Shown: piece after piece, positions 38,059 through 52,274 of the stretch
How the letters are laid out: every line of letters begins with the position of its first letter
Numbering within the stretch: position 1 is the stretch's first letter
From: Eutrigla gurnardus
Taxonomy: Eukaryota > Chordata > Actinopteri > Perciformes > Triglidae
DNA: 64,000 nucleotides
Assembly: GCA_963514095.1 (NCBI GenBank)
Contig: OY741271.1
Coordinates: forward strand, 15,783,272 to 15,847,271
Direction: 5' to 3'
Notes under the pieces: model-generated
What the model was told of the DNA's origin: nothing
What the model saw: only the letters and a program-made list of their open reading frames with translations
The model's database searches: none
Translations under genes and position numbers: made by a program

Positions 38059-38275
38059 ACTGAGATGAACTACTACTACACTCCACCTGAGATCATGTTA
38101 ATGCACAACGTGCATGTCTTGTTGAATAATCACAAGAGTATGTGTATACATAGGCATATGTATATGTATATGTATTATTATTATTATTATTGTTATTATT
38201 ATTATTATTATTATTATTAGTAGTAGTAGTAGTAGTAGTAGTAGTTATTACTATTATTATTATATATTATTATTG
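38013..38275. repeat. microsatellite cluster: (GT)n, (TTA)n, (TAG)n
   Basis: A GT run at about 38018-38058, then at 38173-38275 TTA trinucleotides followed by TAG trinucleotides and again TTA. These are simple repeats upstream of edn3. Confidence 0.9.
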
Positions 38276-39836
<1,561 letters not shown>

Positions 39837-39940
39837 CTCACTGAGCCTCCAACTCCAATTTCCGTTCGCTTGGAGTTGCTCCTGGGGTGATCGTTCCTAT
39901 CAAACACCAGACCGCCGTAGTCGACTGGAACAGAGGATCA
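39837..39940 (-). other. exon-like segment, unassigned
   Basis: On the minus strand a strong donor (GTGAG followed by GTAAGT) ends at 39837, and two candidate acceptors lie upstream: CATTACAG (exon from 39940) or CTCTGTTCCAG (exon from 39924). With the shorter version one frame reads DYGGLVFDRNDHPRSNSKR and on to EIGVGGSVR without a stop. I do not recognise the peptide. It could be a real exon of an unidentified minus-strand gene or transcript, or chance. Confidence 0.25.
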
Positions 39941-40078
39941 CTGTAATGCTATAACAACTGTAACGCTATTTCTCCGTCACACATTAATACAAATACCCAG
40001 AGATTAATTAAATGATGTGGGATGCAAATTGATTTAAATGAATGTATTAGAAAAAGAAGATGAAGTTATTCCTGCTGT

Positions 40079-40213
<135 letters not shown>

Positions 40214-40346
40214 GGAACTGGTATTACCTCCTAGAAACCACCTAGAAACCACAAATGCACTCATATGAAACACACCATCATGGGAAGATCGGGGCTTTTA
40301 TGTCAGTGCTTTGGCATGATGATCCAACGTCTCCCATACTGTTTAC

Positions 40347-40399
40347 CTTCTCACTCTCTGGGTTATACACGGTAAATGTCTTGGATTTGTACTTTGCCT
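40347..40399 (-). other. exon-like segment with weak resemblance to edn3 exon 2
   Basis: Bounded on the minus strand by an acceptor (CCTCAG) and a donor (GAGAAG followed by GTAAAC). It reads AKYKSKTFTVYNPESEK in frame. Aligned without gaps to the edn3 segment EAKSRSKRCTCY, 26 of 36 bases match, but the endothelin cysteines are replaced (Phe, Val). It may be a decayed partial duplicate of edn3 exon 2, an exon of something else, or chance. Upstream and downstream sequence does not extend the match. Confidence 0.2.
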
Positions 40400-43300
40400 C
40401 TGAGGCTTAAGCTTAAATCTGTCTGACTTCTGATTGCCCTCTGGTTCTTTCCCAAATTCCCCAGGGCCAGGGTTTTGTGCTATACCCCAACTCCCTGGCA
40501 CATTCCCCAAGCTGGGAAAAGCAGAGAATTCCAGATAAATGAAGACCATATTTTGTTTTCGTTCCCCTGACCAAAGTTGTGGAGACAAAATGTTATCAGA
40601 AATTTGACTGTGTGTGGTTTTGGGGTCGCGTGATGCATGCATGCTTTCAAGGTATCATTCTGTGGCTCTGTGGTGAATTGGATTTTTGCAGCGTGGGCCC
40701 ATATGATCAGGGATGTTTCTTTACACTTGACAGTAAAAATATATATACATGTAGTACTGGCAATACAAAAGGTACTGTATTGAGGTATGAAACTCAATAG
40801 CAAGCCTCATTCAATGAGATATGTCTCACTTAACACATTCAAGTGCTTAAATTGTTTCACGTCCATTAGCGATGCCATTAGAAACACCCATTCTGGACTG
40901 GCCATGTTCTTCTGGTATTTCCAAGATTGCTGTAATAACAATTCTACAGAATCTTTGTTTTTCTCTGTCATTTACCTCAAGAAGCAAGACACGGGGTTTC
41001 ACATCATATGTCGGCATATGTGTATGTGCACTTTCTGCGTGTCGACATCTGCTATTGAGATGTTGATTATAGGGCAGAAGCAGGAAACGCATCACAATGG
41101 ATTCTCAGCATATTTGGGAGACATGCGGGAATGTAGTACATCTCCAGCTGCCACTCTGTCCTGTTTTTCTTGGCCTCCTCGTATGTTTTATTAGAAAATA
41201 TGTTGGGTGTGCACAACGTAGGGCTTCGCCGACACATTATCTCCCGTGTGCTCTGGAGCTACTGAAACAATAAACAGGTGGCATTAATATCCCGGTGGGT
41301 GTGAGATATGTAAGCCCATCGAATGAACACGATTAACTGTGATGTCAAATGCTTCTTCACCCCTGATAGGGGTCAGAAAATCAAGCGCAGGAAGGAAGTG
41401 GGGCGCCACTGTGATGCAGAGCCACTGAAACATGGAAACATTTTCATAATTAAAAATAATATTAAAAAAAAACAAAACATGCTGAGCTATATTACTGCCC
41501 CGCCATCTCAATAATGACCAAGTTGATGGTTATCACTCAATGAGATGGATCTATTTAGATATAGCAAGTTCACACAAACACTTAAAGGTTGAGTAGGTGA
41601 TTCTATTCAGAAACACTTTCTGTTATGTTACTTGAAACCTCGTAACATACCGGTAGCAATGAATTAATGAAATGCTCTGACAAAACATTAAAAATCTGTG
41701 GCCGTTGCAGGACTGTAAAAACCCCGTCCAATCAAAAAAGTCGTCCGGGGAAAATAATTGGACGGCCTGCCTGTCTGTCAATGCTTCCTTTCCTGATTGC
41801 ACACTGCCAACCTCGAGCACTCGTTTGGCGTTCTGGGGGAGCAGCTTTGAACAGAGGTCTGAACGAAGGGGGCGGGACTTTTCCGGTTCTGCGATGCGTC
41901 TTAAGTCAAAGTTTCTGTAATGACCCACTCTGCCATTAAAGCAGCCTGCAACGAGGGCAATCATTTCCTGACAGTTTGTCACTTACATTCTCCCCAGCAG
42001 CATTGCTGAAGTACTCTTTGTAGTTCAGTTACACAGAGCAGCGTTTATGCAGGACAGAGATAATGTGGCAGGGTTGACCTTGAATGCCACTTGTGGACTC
42101 ATCGTCCCTTTGACACTTAAACACTTCAAAGCATTATCCTTACTTGCCTTTGCTTGCTTGACCTGAATCTGTGACATACCAGACGTGTTTCCCCTGCATG
42201 TGGAAAGGGGCTGGAGTGGAGGAGAGTCATAAGCAAAAACATATATAAACTTTCCACCATAAAGAACCTTGCTGGCTGTAAAGATGCCTCTCTTATGAGA
42301 AACAGCTGATGCTCCTGGATACCACAGAGCTACTGCTTCGTGGTTGCTGTCGAGCAGCAAATGGTCAACCGGGATGGATGACTATCACACACCGGAAATT
42401 GCTATTATTTTATGCTATTATTAATATTATTATTAGTAGTTATAGTATTAGTAGTATATTTGCAATGTATTATATATTTTTTTCAGCAGCCTCAAACCCA
42501 GACACTCGACGAGGGCCTTCCAAAGAGAATTTTTTCGAGATCGATCCTCCAAAACAATTTTCCATTCCAAGATTGTGGTTGATCACAGAATTGTATGTTT
42601 TTTTTTGTTCATGTTGCATAATGTATAAAAGTTTATGTGGTTAGTCAAAAATGTTGATAATAATAGGTACAGCTACTACTGATAGAAATTCTCTGAAGGG
42701 ACATCTGCAAACCACAGACCATTGCATAGACACAAATGCAGGAAATCTGGCTTAAAGTAAAAGCTTGCTGAGGTTGATCCCCAAATGGCAGCTATGTTTT
42801 TTTACTCATTATTGGCGTTTTGCAGAGACTGGCTTTGGAAAAGCATGGGTTCAAAAATTGTCCAACTGAAGTTTAAATATGGGTTAACTAAAACTACAAA
42901 AAGTTATTAAGCTAGCTAAAGTTACCCGTTAGCTACCCAGTAACAGACCAGCTGGCTTCTAAATTAAAGTTATTGCTAGCTCTCAACAGCATTGATTTGT
43001 TAGCTAAACAGATACGTTATAACCAGCAAACAATTAGCTGCGCTAATGTGGCTCAAAGGTAACATGACATTATTATATTTATGAATGTAGTATATGAGCC
43101 ATTCAAAATGCCAAAGACAGCTTTACATATTAAGGCAAAATATAAATGTGTGTTTTAAAAGATTGTCTAAAATATACATGAAGAATTATGAGATTATGTT
43201 CATGATTGAAAGCTTGATCTTTTTTTTATTCATATTTTATTCTGACATAATTGTCTTACACTTATTATTATCTTGCATATCTTGAACCGTTTTTGTGTAT

Positions 43301-44600
43301 TTGTACAAAAATACAAGGAGTATAAAGACAACATAGGTGTTTAAAACTGGGCCCAGATGGCCGCCATATGGTTCCCTCCTGGACTGACAAGTTATAATCA
43401 TCTAGTGTTGTATATCTGTGAGCATTAGATATGATGTTTACATGTGATTTGGAGATATTTCTTTCTGGACACATTTTAGAGACTAAATCAACATATGCAT
43501 GTGTAGCTCCTCTGCAGATAACGCGATCAAAAGTCAGATGCCAGGGTCCACTTTTCTTCGCTGAGGCTTAACTACTGTGTGGACTCTTAGCCAAACCAAA
43601 CATCCACATTCATTTTTTTTAATCCTTTTACTCCCGTCTCTTCTGATTATTTATGTCAGAGACTTAATTTGGGTTGATTGTTCGTTTAGTGGTGGATGAC
43701 TGAGGAAAAAAGAGCAACAGCATATGAGATGGTAATCTAAAAAAAAAGTTTTTTATGAACTGGTGATAATATGTAAATATAAATGTAGCTGTTGTTTATG
43801 ATTCAATAATAGGGAAGAATCCAATACCCAAACCCACAAGGTTTTGCCACATCACATGAGAAACAAAGGATCGATATAACATGTACCAGCTAATTTCTTC
43901 AGAAAAGTGGTGCATGTTGAAAAGATACAAAAACAAATGATATGCAATCATTAGGTGGTATTTGAGGGGGTGGGTAGGGCTGTGTTTTTCTCAATGTACC
44001 AAAGATGTGTTTCCTAATCTCCAGAGGTCAGATGTCAAGTACGATGCAGTCCAGACTGTTTTCTTTCATAATCTTCCTGTCACGGTTCGTTTGCCATTTA
44101 ACTGATGAGTTGACAAAGATAATACATACTTTATAAGTAGTATGTAGATGGATTAGTGCTTTGAATGTGCAGAAAGAAAACACATTTTTCAGAATACAAT
44201 TAATCAACAAAGGTTTGCCGCAGAAGCACCATTCCACTCACTTAGATGAGATTTTGGCGCCGCTTAGTGGCGATTTTATAGTAGAGTTGAGTTTTTTCAT
44301 TGTTCTAAGATGTAATACATTGATAGGCCAATGGCGTTACTGTTCACTCGCTACTGAAATCAAACTTCTAAGATTTAGAATCATATCTGCTGGATTTAGA
44401 CGATCTGCTTTAACTGAAACAATTACTCTGTTAGACTTTTGAATACAATGTCAGCGTCATTCACAAATCATAATAACCAAACCCACCTTAGCAAAGCACA
44501 ATTGAAATCGAGCCTAGAAATGACATGCTGTACATTTTTTATTGTCTTAATAATAAATAAATGCTTTCATAAATAATAATGACTGCAATGACTTCTGCCC
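40400..44600. other. intergenic, no gene recognised
   Basis: AT-rich DNA between the unassigned segments and ttll9. No protein-coding exon recognised on either strand. About 41588-41990 and 44220-44450 have compositions suggestive of dispersed repeats without definable ends. A TTA/TAG-rich stretch lies near 42416-42455. Confidence 0.35.
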
Positions 44601-44620
44601 CTGTCAATTGGTGATATTTG

Positions 44621-44634
44621 GTTACCATGACAAC
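44621..44634 (+). promoter_or_regulatory. X-box (RFX site) upstream of ttll9
   Basis: GTTACCATGACAAC fits the RFX X-box consensus GTNNCCAT-RGYAAC except for one base in the second half-site, and is an imperfect palindrome. It lies 93 bp upstream of the ttll9 start codon, the usual distance for RFX/FOXJ1-driven ciliary genes. TTLL9 is an axonemal gene in other species, so the placement is functionally sensible. Binding is inferred. Confidence 0.65.
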
Positions 44635-44726
44635 AGTTGTCAAACGCCACTCGGACCAGGCTATTTGCTACTGCTAACTAGATGATACGCTAGTTCTCTA
44701 TCCTTGGTCTCATAACAATCGCCTCC

Positions 44727-47700
44727 ATGTCAAAGTATAAGGTAAACGGAGATCACTTCGTGTACGTTTTGTTGTCTTGTAGGCTTTTTTACTGACAAGG
44801 CCGATGTGATATGGTTAACGTTGTAGGCTACGTTAGCTTGCTATAACCTAATTTGTTTGTCTCGCATTAGTACAGTTACAACTAGCCTTACTGCGTAGCT
44901 AGCCTTAATTTGAAGTAAATAGGAAGAGCAGTACGTTGTTGTACTTGTGACTAAACATACACTAAGTATACCTGTTTGGAATAATTAGTAATTAATTAGG
45001 TAACGTTATAGGGTTTGGCCCTAACTCTGGTTTGCTAATTACTAACTAGCTCACTAGCTACAAAGTAATAGCAGACCAAGGGAGTTGCTAACTGATGTTT
45101 AATTTGCGGATGTAAAGTGTAAAATCAATTTGGATAATTCACGGTTTCTTCACCATTGTCAGACTTCTGGATACAAAGGTTCATATGACTGTAACAAAAG
45201 TGAGAAGCGGTGAGTGTTGTTCCAAAGTTAGTTGTAAATGAAAAACTATTGACCAGTACTATAACAGTAACTAAACTACAATATCTCCTCAGGGAGGGAA
45301 GAAGTTGTGTGCGTTACAAATGTGGCCCACTCAACATCTTACAGGATGTCCTGCACCAAAGACCAGGATGGGTTGAAGTCAAAGAGTGAGTGGTATTGCC
45401 TGTTCATCACCGTATCGGCTTCTCTGTCATATTTGTGGCTTGAATCTGGCATCTACTCTTTTTTTCTAACAGTGAAGGAGAGTGGGACTTCAACTGGTGT
45501 GATGTGGGCTGGCTCAGGGCGAATTTTGATCAATCATATATGGAAGAACATGTAAGAGTAAACCACTTTCGCAACCATTATGAGGTGAGGAAGCATCAGC
45601 CAAGGATACTTTGAGACCATAACCTGAAGATTTTTAGCAGTTATAAGCATGTTATTCACATACTCAAAAGTCATGTTTTTTTTTTTGTTATGTTACAGCT
45701 CACTCGCAAAGACCTCATGGTGAAGAACCTCAAAAGATACCGGAAAAATCTTGAAAGAGATGGTGGCCACGCAGAGGCATCTAAATGTGATTTTTTCCCC
45801 TGCACCTTTACACTGCCCAATGAATATCATCTCTTTGTAGAGGAATTCAAAAGAAGCCCCGGAAGCACTTGGATCATGAAGCCGGTTAGCGAAAGTAGAG
45901 CATAGATGGTATCCATGCAAAATAAAGTTATCTGTAATACAGCATTTGGATGACCTCAGAAATTAAAACGATACCTCCACATGGCATTTAAATCATGAAA
46001 ATGAACCAGTATGTTTGTTTAGGTAGCAAAATCTCAAGGGAAAGGCATTTTCCTGTTCAGGAAACTTAAAGACATCATGGATTGGAAAAAGGTTATGTGT
46101 ATTCATTTTTAACCTCAATGCTAAAAACATATTCTACACACCAACATATTCAGATTGATGATATTGTATTTACACAGGATGGCACGCGCTCAGAGGAACA
46201 TAAGGATGCAGCACAAGTGGAAAGCTATGTGGCTCAACGCTATATAGAGAACCCCTACCTAATTAATGGTAATCAGAGTCTTTACTTTCCAAATGTACAC
46301 AAGAATTTGAGTATTTGATACAGTGCAGTAAAAACCAAGAAAGGTCAGTGTTAAAAGGTTAAAGAAAGATAAATACAAGAATGTTATAGCGTAACAATGA
46401 TAAAAAGCTACATTATGCTACAATAAACTGACTAAAAAATACACTTTGATTGTAAATAGATTAGTGAGCAAATACAATGAGATTTACATCCCTGCTTACT
46501 TTTCATGCTTTTTGTCTCTACAGGCAGGAAATTTGATCTGAGGGTATATGTGCTGGTCACTTCAGTATGTATTCAACCTTATCATAATATTTTCTACTAA
46601 ATGTACATTTTGCAGCATGAGTGAATCAGTGTGTGCATGCGTTTGTGTTTCAGTATGTTCCCTTGAAGGCCTGGCTGTATCGCGATGGCTTTGGCCGCTT
46701 CTCAAGCACCCGCTTCTCCCTTAGCTGTATTGATGACAAGTGTATCCTTTCTTCACTGTCACAGAAGCCTTAGCCTGATGAAATATTCAAAGCAAAGGTC
46801 TGTAAATAGCCCAGTTAGACCCAATTTCTGAGGCTGTTTTTGTTGTCCCATGGAAAATGTTATTGCGTCATAAAAGTTCCCAAATTCTACTTAGAGCCTT
46901 TCTTTAGATATGCACCTCACCAATGTGGCTGTACAGAAAACAGCACCAGATTATGATCCTGAAAAGGTGTGTAATTAAGAACATCTGAATAGCTAAAATA
47001 TTGTGTTGCTGTACGTATATTTCTGTTTTCTTTCTTAAGTATCTCCCATTTCACCAATTCTGTCTCTTCTTTATTCCTGCTTTGTTTTTACTAATCTCTT
47101 CATAGGGATGCAAGTGGCAGATGCAACCGATCCGAAAATACTTGACTGCGAAACATGGCAGAGTGACGGTAGAATCTCTGTTCAAAGAAATGGATAACAT
47201 CTTTCTCCGTAGTCTCCAGAGTGTACAAAAGGTCATTATAAATGACAAACACTGCTTTGAGCTCTATGGTTATGACATTCTACTGGATCAGACCCTCAAA
47301 CCGTAAGTATATTTACACAGTAATACACTTAAATCATAGCAACAAAATGCATGAGCACCTTCGTTAAGTATATCCATTTGCAAAAATGCGCTATGACAAG
47401 CATTCTCACAAAGAAGCCCAAACGAGCACGCACAGACAAGCATACATGGCACATGTTTGACTTGCCTTCCTGGAGACTCCAACAAACAAAGCAATAAATC
47501 TTAAGACTTAAGAGATAAACAACCATGTATTAAGAACCTCATAAATCTGCACAGCATATTGGAAAAATTGACAGGTATGCAGTAATTATGCTGTACATAA
47601 TAAAACACCCAACAATGACAGTGCCTTTCTAAATGTAGGTTTTGTAACATCTATTCACTTGCTTGTACTTACCTAACACCCTTTATATGCTCATGAATTG

Positions 47701-48474
47701 GCTTTTTGCCTGCTCAAAACACAAAGGAAATATTTGATGATTGCCATCGCTCTTATTCTTTTTGCAGGTGGTTAATTGAGGTGAATGCCTCTCCGTCACT
47801 CGCACCCAGCAGTCAAGAGGATTACGAGATGAAGTGTCGGCTGCTGGAAGACACTTTGAATGTTGTTGATATGGAGAGAAGGTAAAGGCATCTTTGTCAA
47901 TCAACATTTGGAATTATAATCTTGGGTTATTGCATATTTTAATCAATTAAAAACATAGGAGGAAAGACACACTTTCTGATTGTGTCATTGCAACAACACC
48001 CAACCTCAGATCACAAGGTGAATGGTGGAAAGCGAGTTCCTTTTATCACATCCTGGTGCTGCTTTCTAATTAACTGTGCTTTTTCTCATTAGGCTGACTG
48101 GCAAGGAGAAAAGGGTGGGTGGCTATGATCTCATGTGGAACGATGGGCCTGTTTATAGAGAAGATGGCAACCTAGAAACATTGGGCAGCTTGTATTCCTT
48201 TGCCAACACATACTTGGGTAACTTGACTGCAAACTTTTTGAGGCAACGAAAGTCAAATTTTTTGAGATAAATAAAAATATTATAAAAATAAATGTGCAAA
48301 AGCATATGCAATTTGGACCACAGTAGTTGATCATGTGGAAAAGCCTTTTTAATGCTATCATTACATTAAAATAATATAAATATATCCCCGATCTTTGTTG
48401 CAGGGTGTGTGAATGACAGAGAGAAGCAGCTTCGCCAGCTTCTTAAACCATTTCCAGGCCAGAAGAGGATGTGA
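44727..48474 (+). CDS. ttll9: tubulin polyglutamylase TTLL9, 14 coding exons
   Basis: Exons: 44727-44741, 45163-45209, 45293-45385, 45473-45584, 45699-45884, 46023-46091, 46178-46268, 46524-46564, 46654-46741, 46908-46966, 47106-47302, 47768-47881, 48093-48217, 48404-48474. Phases agree at every junction and the product is 435 residues, against about 439 in human. The tubulin-tyrosine-ligase-like domain spans most of the protein. Signatures include EGEWDFNWCDVGW near residue 55, the ATP-binding AKSQGKGIFLF (about 153-163), KFDLRVYVLV (about 205-214), DDKYMHLTNVAVQK (about 246-259) and YGYDILLDQTLKPWLIEVNA ending in SPS (about 320-342), whose Glu and Asn bind magnesium in the family. The enzyme adds glutamate side chains to axonemal tubulin in cilia and sperm flagella. 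The first exon encodes only MSKYK, so the start is less certain than the rest. Intron 9 has a U12-type donor. Confidence 0.95.
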
Positions 48475-50211
48475 AACATTCATCATTTTTATGTCCTACT
48501 TCTATAGCGCTTGGTATGCGTCTGGCAGACAGGCTCCAGTAAACACACAGAACTGAAAAACATTAAAAATATTTCATACAAAATGAGTTCTTTGTTATGA
48601 TCTGATCTCATGTTCCTGATTGCAGTACTTGCTTTATTGTTTACCGTTTATTGTTTAAGTGTAAATATCCTTCGCACTGAAGACAAAGGCAAATTCCTTA
48701 TATATGAAAATGTGGGATTTTAGCAGCGTCTCAAAACTAAAGACATTTCGGACAATGAATCAATGTTCCTTGAGTGCAAAACATTTATTTCTATGCCTTA
48801 CAAATACTTGCATTCAACATTGAGAAAATACATACAACAATCTTTCTGCGTGCATGTCAACATAATGTACACATTTATAATAACATCGTCCACCCGGCCC
48901 CCCTGCGTCTATGGCTTTGATACTTCACATGAATATTAAGTAAAGAGGTGCAAACTCAATACATATCACAGTATTTACATTGATGTGGTGTTCCTATTGA
49001 TCAAGTGCACATGGTAAAGCCCAACAAACAGATAAGACACTCTAATGTAAACATATTGTTTCTAAAGACTTCAAGTACGCAGTGTGATTTGGACGTGATA
49101 TGTGGAACGACCATGTTACAGCGTAACAGCTACGATGTGTTCAAATCCCATTGAATCACGGGGGATGACCGATGCAGTAGACATTAAGTTACATTCAGCT
49201 CTTTGACTAAATATTTTTCTTTTTGTGCGTGACAATGTAAACAAATGACAATGATGAATACAAATCAACCACAGCACTTTTCATAAATATAACTATGGTA
49301 TATAAAATTTGGAAAAATATGCATTTACATTCGTAGCAAACATTACACTGTCTTCCATGACAGAAAGAGCTCAGCTCTATGCAAAATACAGTATTTTATC
49401 ATAGACTACAATTCAAGCGGTTCAAACATGAAAAGCCCTTGTAACCAAAAAATGCAAACCATTGCACAAAAATGTCAAAAAAGCAAAATAAATAAATAAA
49501 ATTACATCACTGCAGTACACCATCACTCACGGCGCCTCCTTTTTAGCCAAAGATGCCGTAACTCAACGTGTCTTAAAACATGAGGCACCAAAGAAAAGGA
49601 TAAAATGCAACATCAAGTAAAGTAAGAGCATTGAAAAACAAATACATTCCAACACCACAAATTCTACTACTAATGACTATTGTCGTATTTGATGGCTGAA
49701 CTAATGATCTGTGTTAAACTTCACTATGGATTACTTAAGCTGAAAGCTGTCCAATGGTAGAGTGGATGCTTATTTTATGCCTATTTCAATACTGGTAGTA
49801 CACAGAGATGATGATGTGCGGTCCAGCAGAATAAAATCATGTAAAAGCTGTGTTTTTAAAATCCTAGCAATGCTTCGGGCTACATTATATGAACCTTCTG
49901 TCAAACCACAGTTAAACATCATGACTCTTTACTGTCCTATGCTGTACATTTTGAATTAAATCCAGTATGTATAATTATTTTGTATTTAAAGCGTCATATA
50001 TATAACACTTTGAAATCATTGCTGTCTCTACTCTAGCTGTTCAACCTCTTGTTCGTTTTGACCTTTAGGGCTGTACCCCCCTGACTGATTTAGGCTGCTG
50101 TACAATAGTTACATGTTAGTACTACACAGATTACACAGAAAGCAAGCATAGGTTCAAGCTCCTGTAACAAGTAACCACTAAATAAAGCACTATACTGTAG
50201 ATTTATAGGGG
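48475..50211 (-). other. 3' flank between ttll9 and fam217b, probably fam217b 3' UTR
   Basis: The two genes converge here. On the minus strand an AATAAA signal (plus-strand TTTATT) lies at about 48785, which would give fam217b a 3' UTR of roughly 1.4 kb. A plus-strand ATTAAA at about 48563 could serve ttll9. No other gene recognised. Confidence 0.45.
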
Positions 50212-52274
50212 TTACTTTGCAACAAAGTGCACATTTTTTGTTTTGCCATTCTGCTTACTGCTGCTAAGCGGGGCTTTGGAGAGAGACTGCGGCTCTTTAA
50301 CCGCCCTTTTCATGAGAGTTTTAGTGGCCTGACCTACCGCTTCTGTCCTCTGCCAGTCCTTGTCTACTCTCTTAGAAGTGATGACCTCTCTCTTACTTGC
50401 GGTTAAAACACGTTTCTCTGCACCAGCTGTTTTAGCGCCACAAGGCTCTTTTTTAATATCGGTCTCAGAGTTGGCTCTGATGCGGCTTTTTCTCACCTGA
50501 CCTCTGCCGTTTGAGTTAGTACCAGATTCCAGCGGTTGCTTGCGTGCGTTGCCTGCAGCCTGCATGTTTTTGAAATGACTCCTTCCAGCTGAGGGGCTAA
50601 CTGGGGTCTGGGCTCCTCCTCCACCTTGTACTCCACCTTGTCCTCCTGGGCTCCTACCTTCTGTTGAGGCTGCTCGGGTCTCGCTGCTGCTCCTCTTCGC
50701 CGGCGCCCCTGGTCTGGCTCTGCGCTCCAGCAGCGGGCTCAGCCTTGAGTGGCGCTGGTAGGCGTAGGCAGAGCAGCTCCCGTTGCACAATGGGTAGCGA
50801 ATGTGACAGTGTGGGCAAACTGGAAAGCGGGAATGCTGTTGCGGGGCTGAAGCAGGGGACGGCGGGTTGTTGACGGGCGCGAATGGGAAGGCTCGCTGGC
50901 TGTGCCGCAGCCCTTTAGGGGAGTTGAGTCGGGATGATGGAGCGGTGTGAGGCCTGGGTGGGTGAACGGTGGTGGCGGAGGGGAGGCTCTGTGGCCTCGT
51001 ACGGCTCCCAGGCGGACGGCTGCTCTCTGCCTGCACCGTCTGGATCTGGAGCCACTCCTGCTGTAGCAGCCTCTCCAGGTACTTCTCCAAGTTCCCTACA
51101 GGCTTTGGTCGAGGGGCACCACGGCCCTCGGTGTGAAGAAACACAGCCAGCTGTCTCAGGCTCCAGCTGTTGAAGGGAGGAGGCAGAAAGTCTGGGTAAC
51201 TGTAGCTCGGTTTTTCACTCTCATCTTCGTCAGCCTCAGTCCCGTGCGGTCCCGGGATGTCCGGGGGAAAGTCATTACTGTTGATGACCTCGGCGCGGAG
51301 GTTGAGGTGAGGAGGGGTGCAAGGGGTACAGGGAGAGGGCAGCACGGGCAGCCGCTCAGAGTCTGACAGATCACTGGCACTGTCAGTGTCTTCATCCTTC
51401 TGGTAGTGGCGTGGCCTCAGTGCCTCTGGGGTGGGGGCTGGGGAGTGTGTCAGGGGGTGTGCTGGCATGTGTCGTAGCCCCGATATCGGGGAGAGGGGCA
51501 GGGAGAGGGCTCGCCGATTTTTTCCCATCCCCCCGCGATTCTGGTGTGGGTCGTTGCCGCACGGTGACAGCCGCTGATTTTCACGTTGCTCCTCTTTCTT
51601 GTGCACAGATAAATGTTTGCGGACTTGAGGTCTCGAATCTCCTTCGTCGGGGCTGTGAAGAGACGGACGGGTGTAAAGAAACCATACTGGGGACCAAGCA
51701 TTGAATAATACAAACCCCTCACCACACATACCTGGAGAGTTTGCTTGTATTGCGTGAAGTGCCAGATTTGATCCTGCCACCATTTGACTGTGAAACCTGC
51801 AAAGAATTCTTTGATTGTTTACTTCTCGACTTTTATACAGTACATAGCCCACCACACATGCTGCAACACTGTTATAACCTGTAAAGGGACAATAACCGTT
51901 GACATCGATCGTTTATTGTCTACAATATGACCAGGATGCCATTCACTCACCTTCTGCATTGTTGTCATCGTGTCCTTAACCTGACCTGGTCCCGGGAGGC
52001 CATTTTTCATCTGGCCCGCTGCTTTCTTCATCTTGTTGCCTTTCTTTGAACTGTGGAAACACGATAGTGGTTTGTCAGACTCGCTGACGAACTATGCGCG
52101 AGACAAAACGTGACAACCTCAATGACGTCTTATTCGTGTCGCTGTTTAAAAAAAAAATGAGGCCCACCTCGTTACCGGTCCGCTGTTTTCAGTATGTTTT
52201 ACCCGAATCTTCTCTTTGGAGACGACGCGTCTCAGGGTCGTGGATGCTGTGCGCTCCTGCATGATGGGCCCCAT
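50212..52274 (-). CDS. fam217b: FAM217B family protein, four coding exons
   Basis: Minus-strand exons: 52168-52274, 51951-52050, 51732-51796, 50212-51652. They join in phase to 570 residues, longer than human FAM217B (about 383). Family signatures are an acidic DTDSASDLSDSERLP stretch (about 179-193) followed by a Pro-rich segment and LNLRAE, then SYPDFLPPPFNSWSLRQLAV (about 242-260) and LEKYLERLLQQEWLQIQTVQ (about 279-298). A teleost segment CPHCHIRYPLCNGSC (about 370-384) is Cys-rich. The C-terminus is basic and serine-rich, probably disordered. Function is unknown. Its neighbour on the other side of the promoter is ppp1r3d, as in human. The upstream start in exon 1 was chosen because the frame NSGPVTSSKKGNK resembles the mammalian N-terminus; an alternative start is the ATG at 52031 in exon 2. 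Confidence 0.88.

Noticed and set aside
41623..41982. Minus-strand 119-codon frame
   Set aside because: Lies in sequence that looks like a dispersed repeat, with no known motif and no paired splice sites.
50664..51704. Plus-strand frames of 69-97 codons opposite fam217b
   Set aside because: Shadows of the GC-rich fam217b coding exon.
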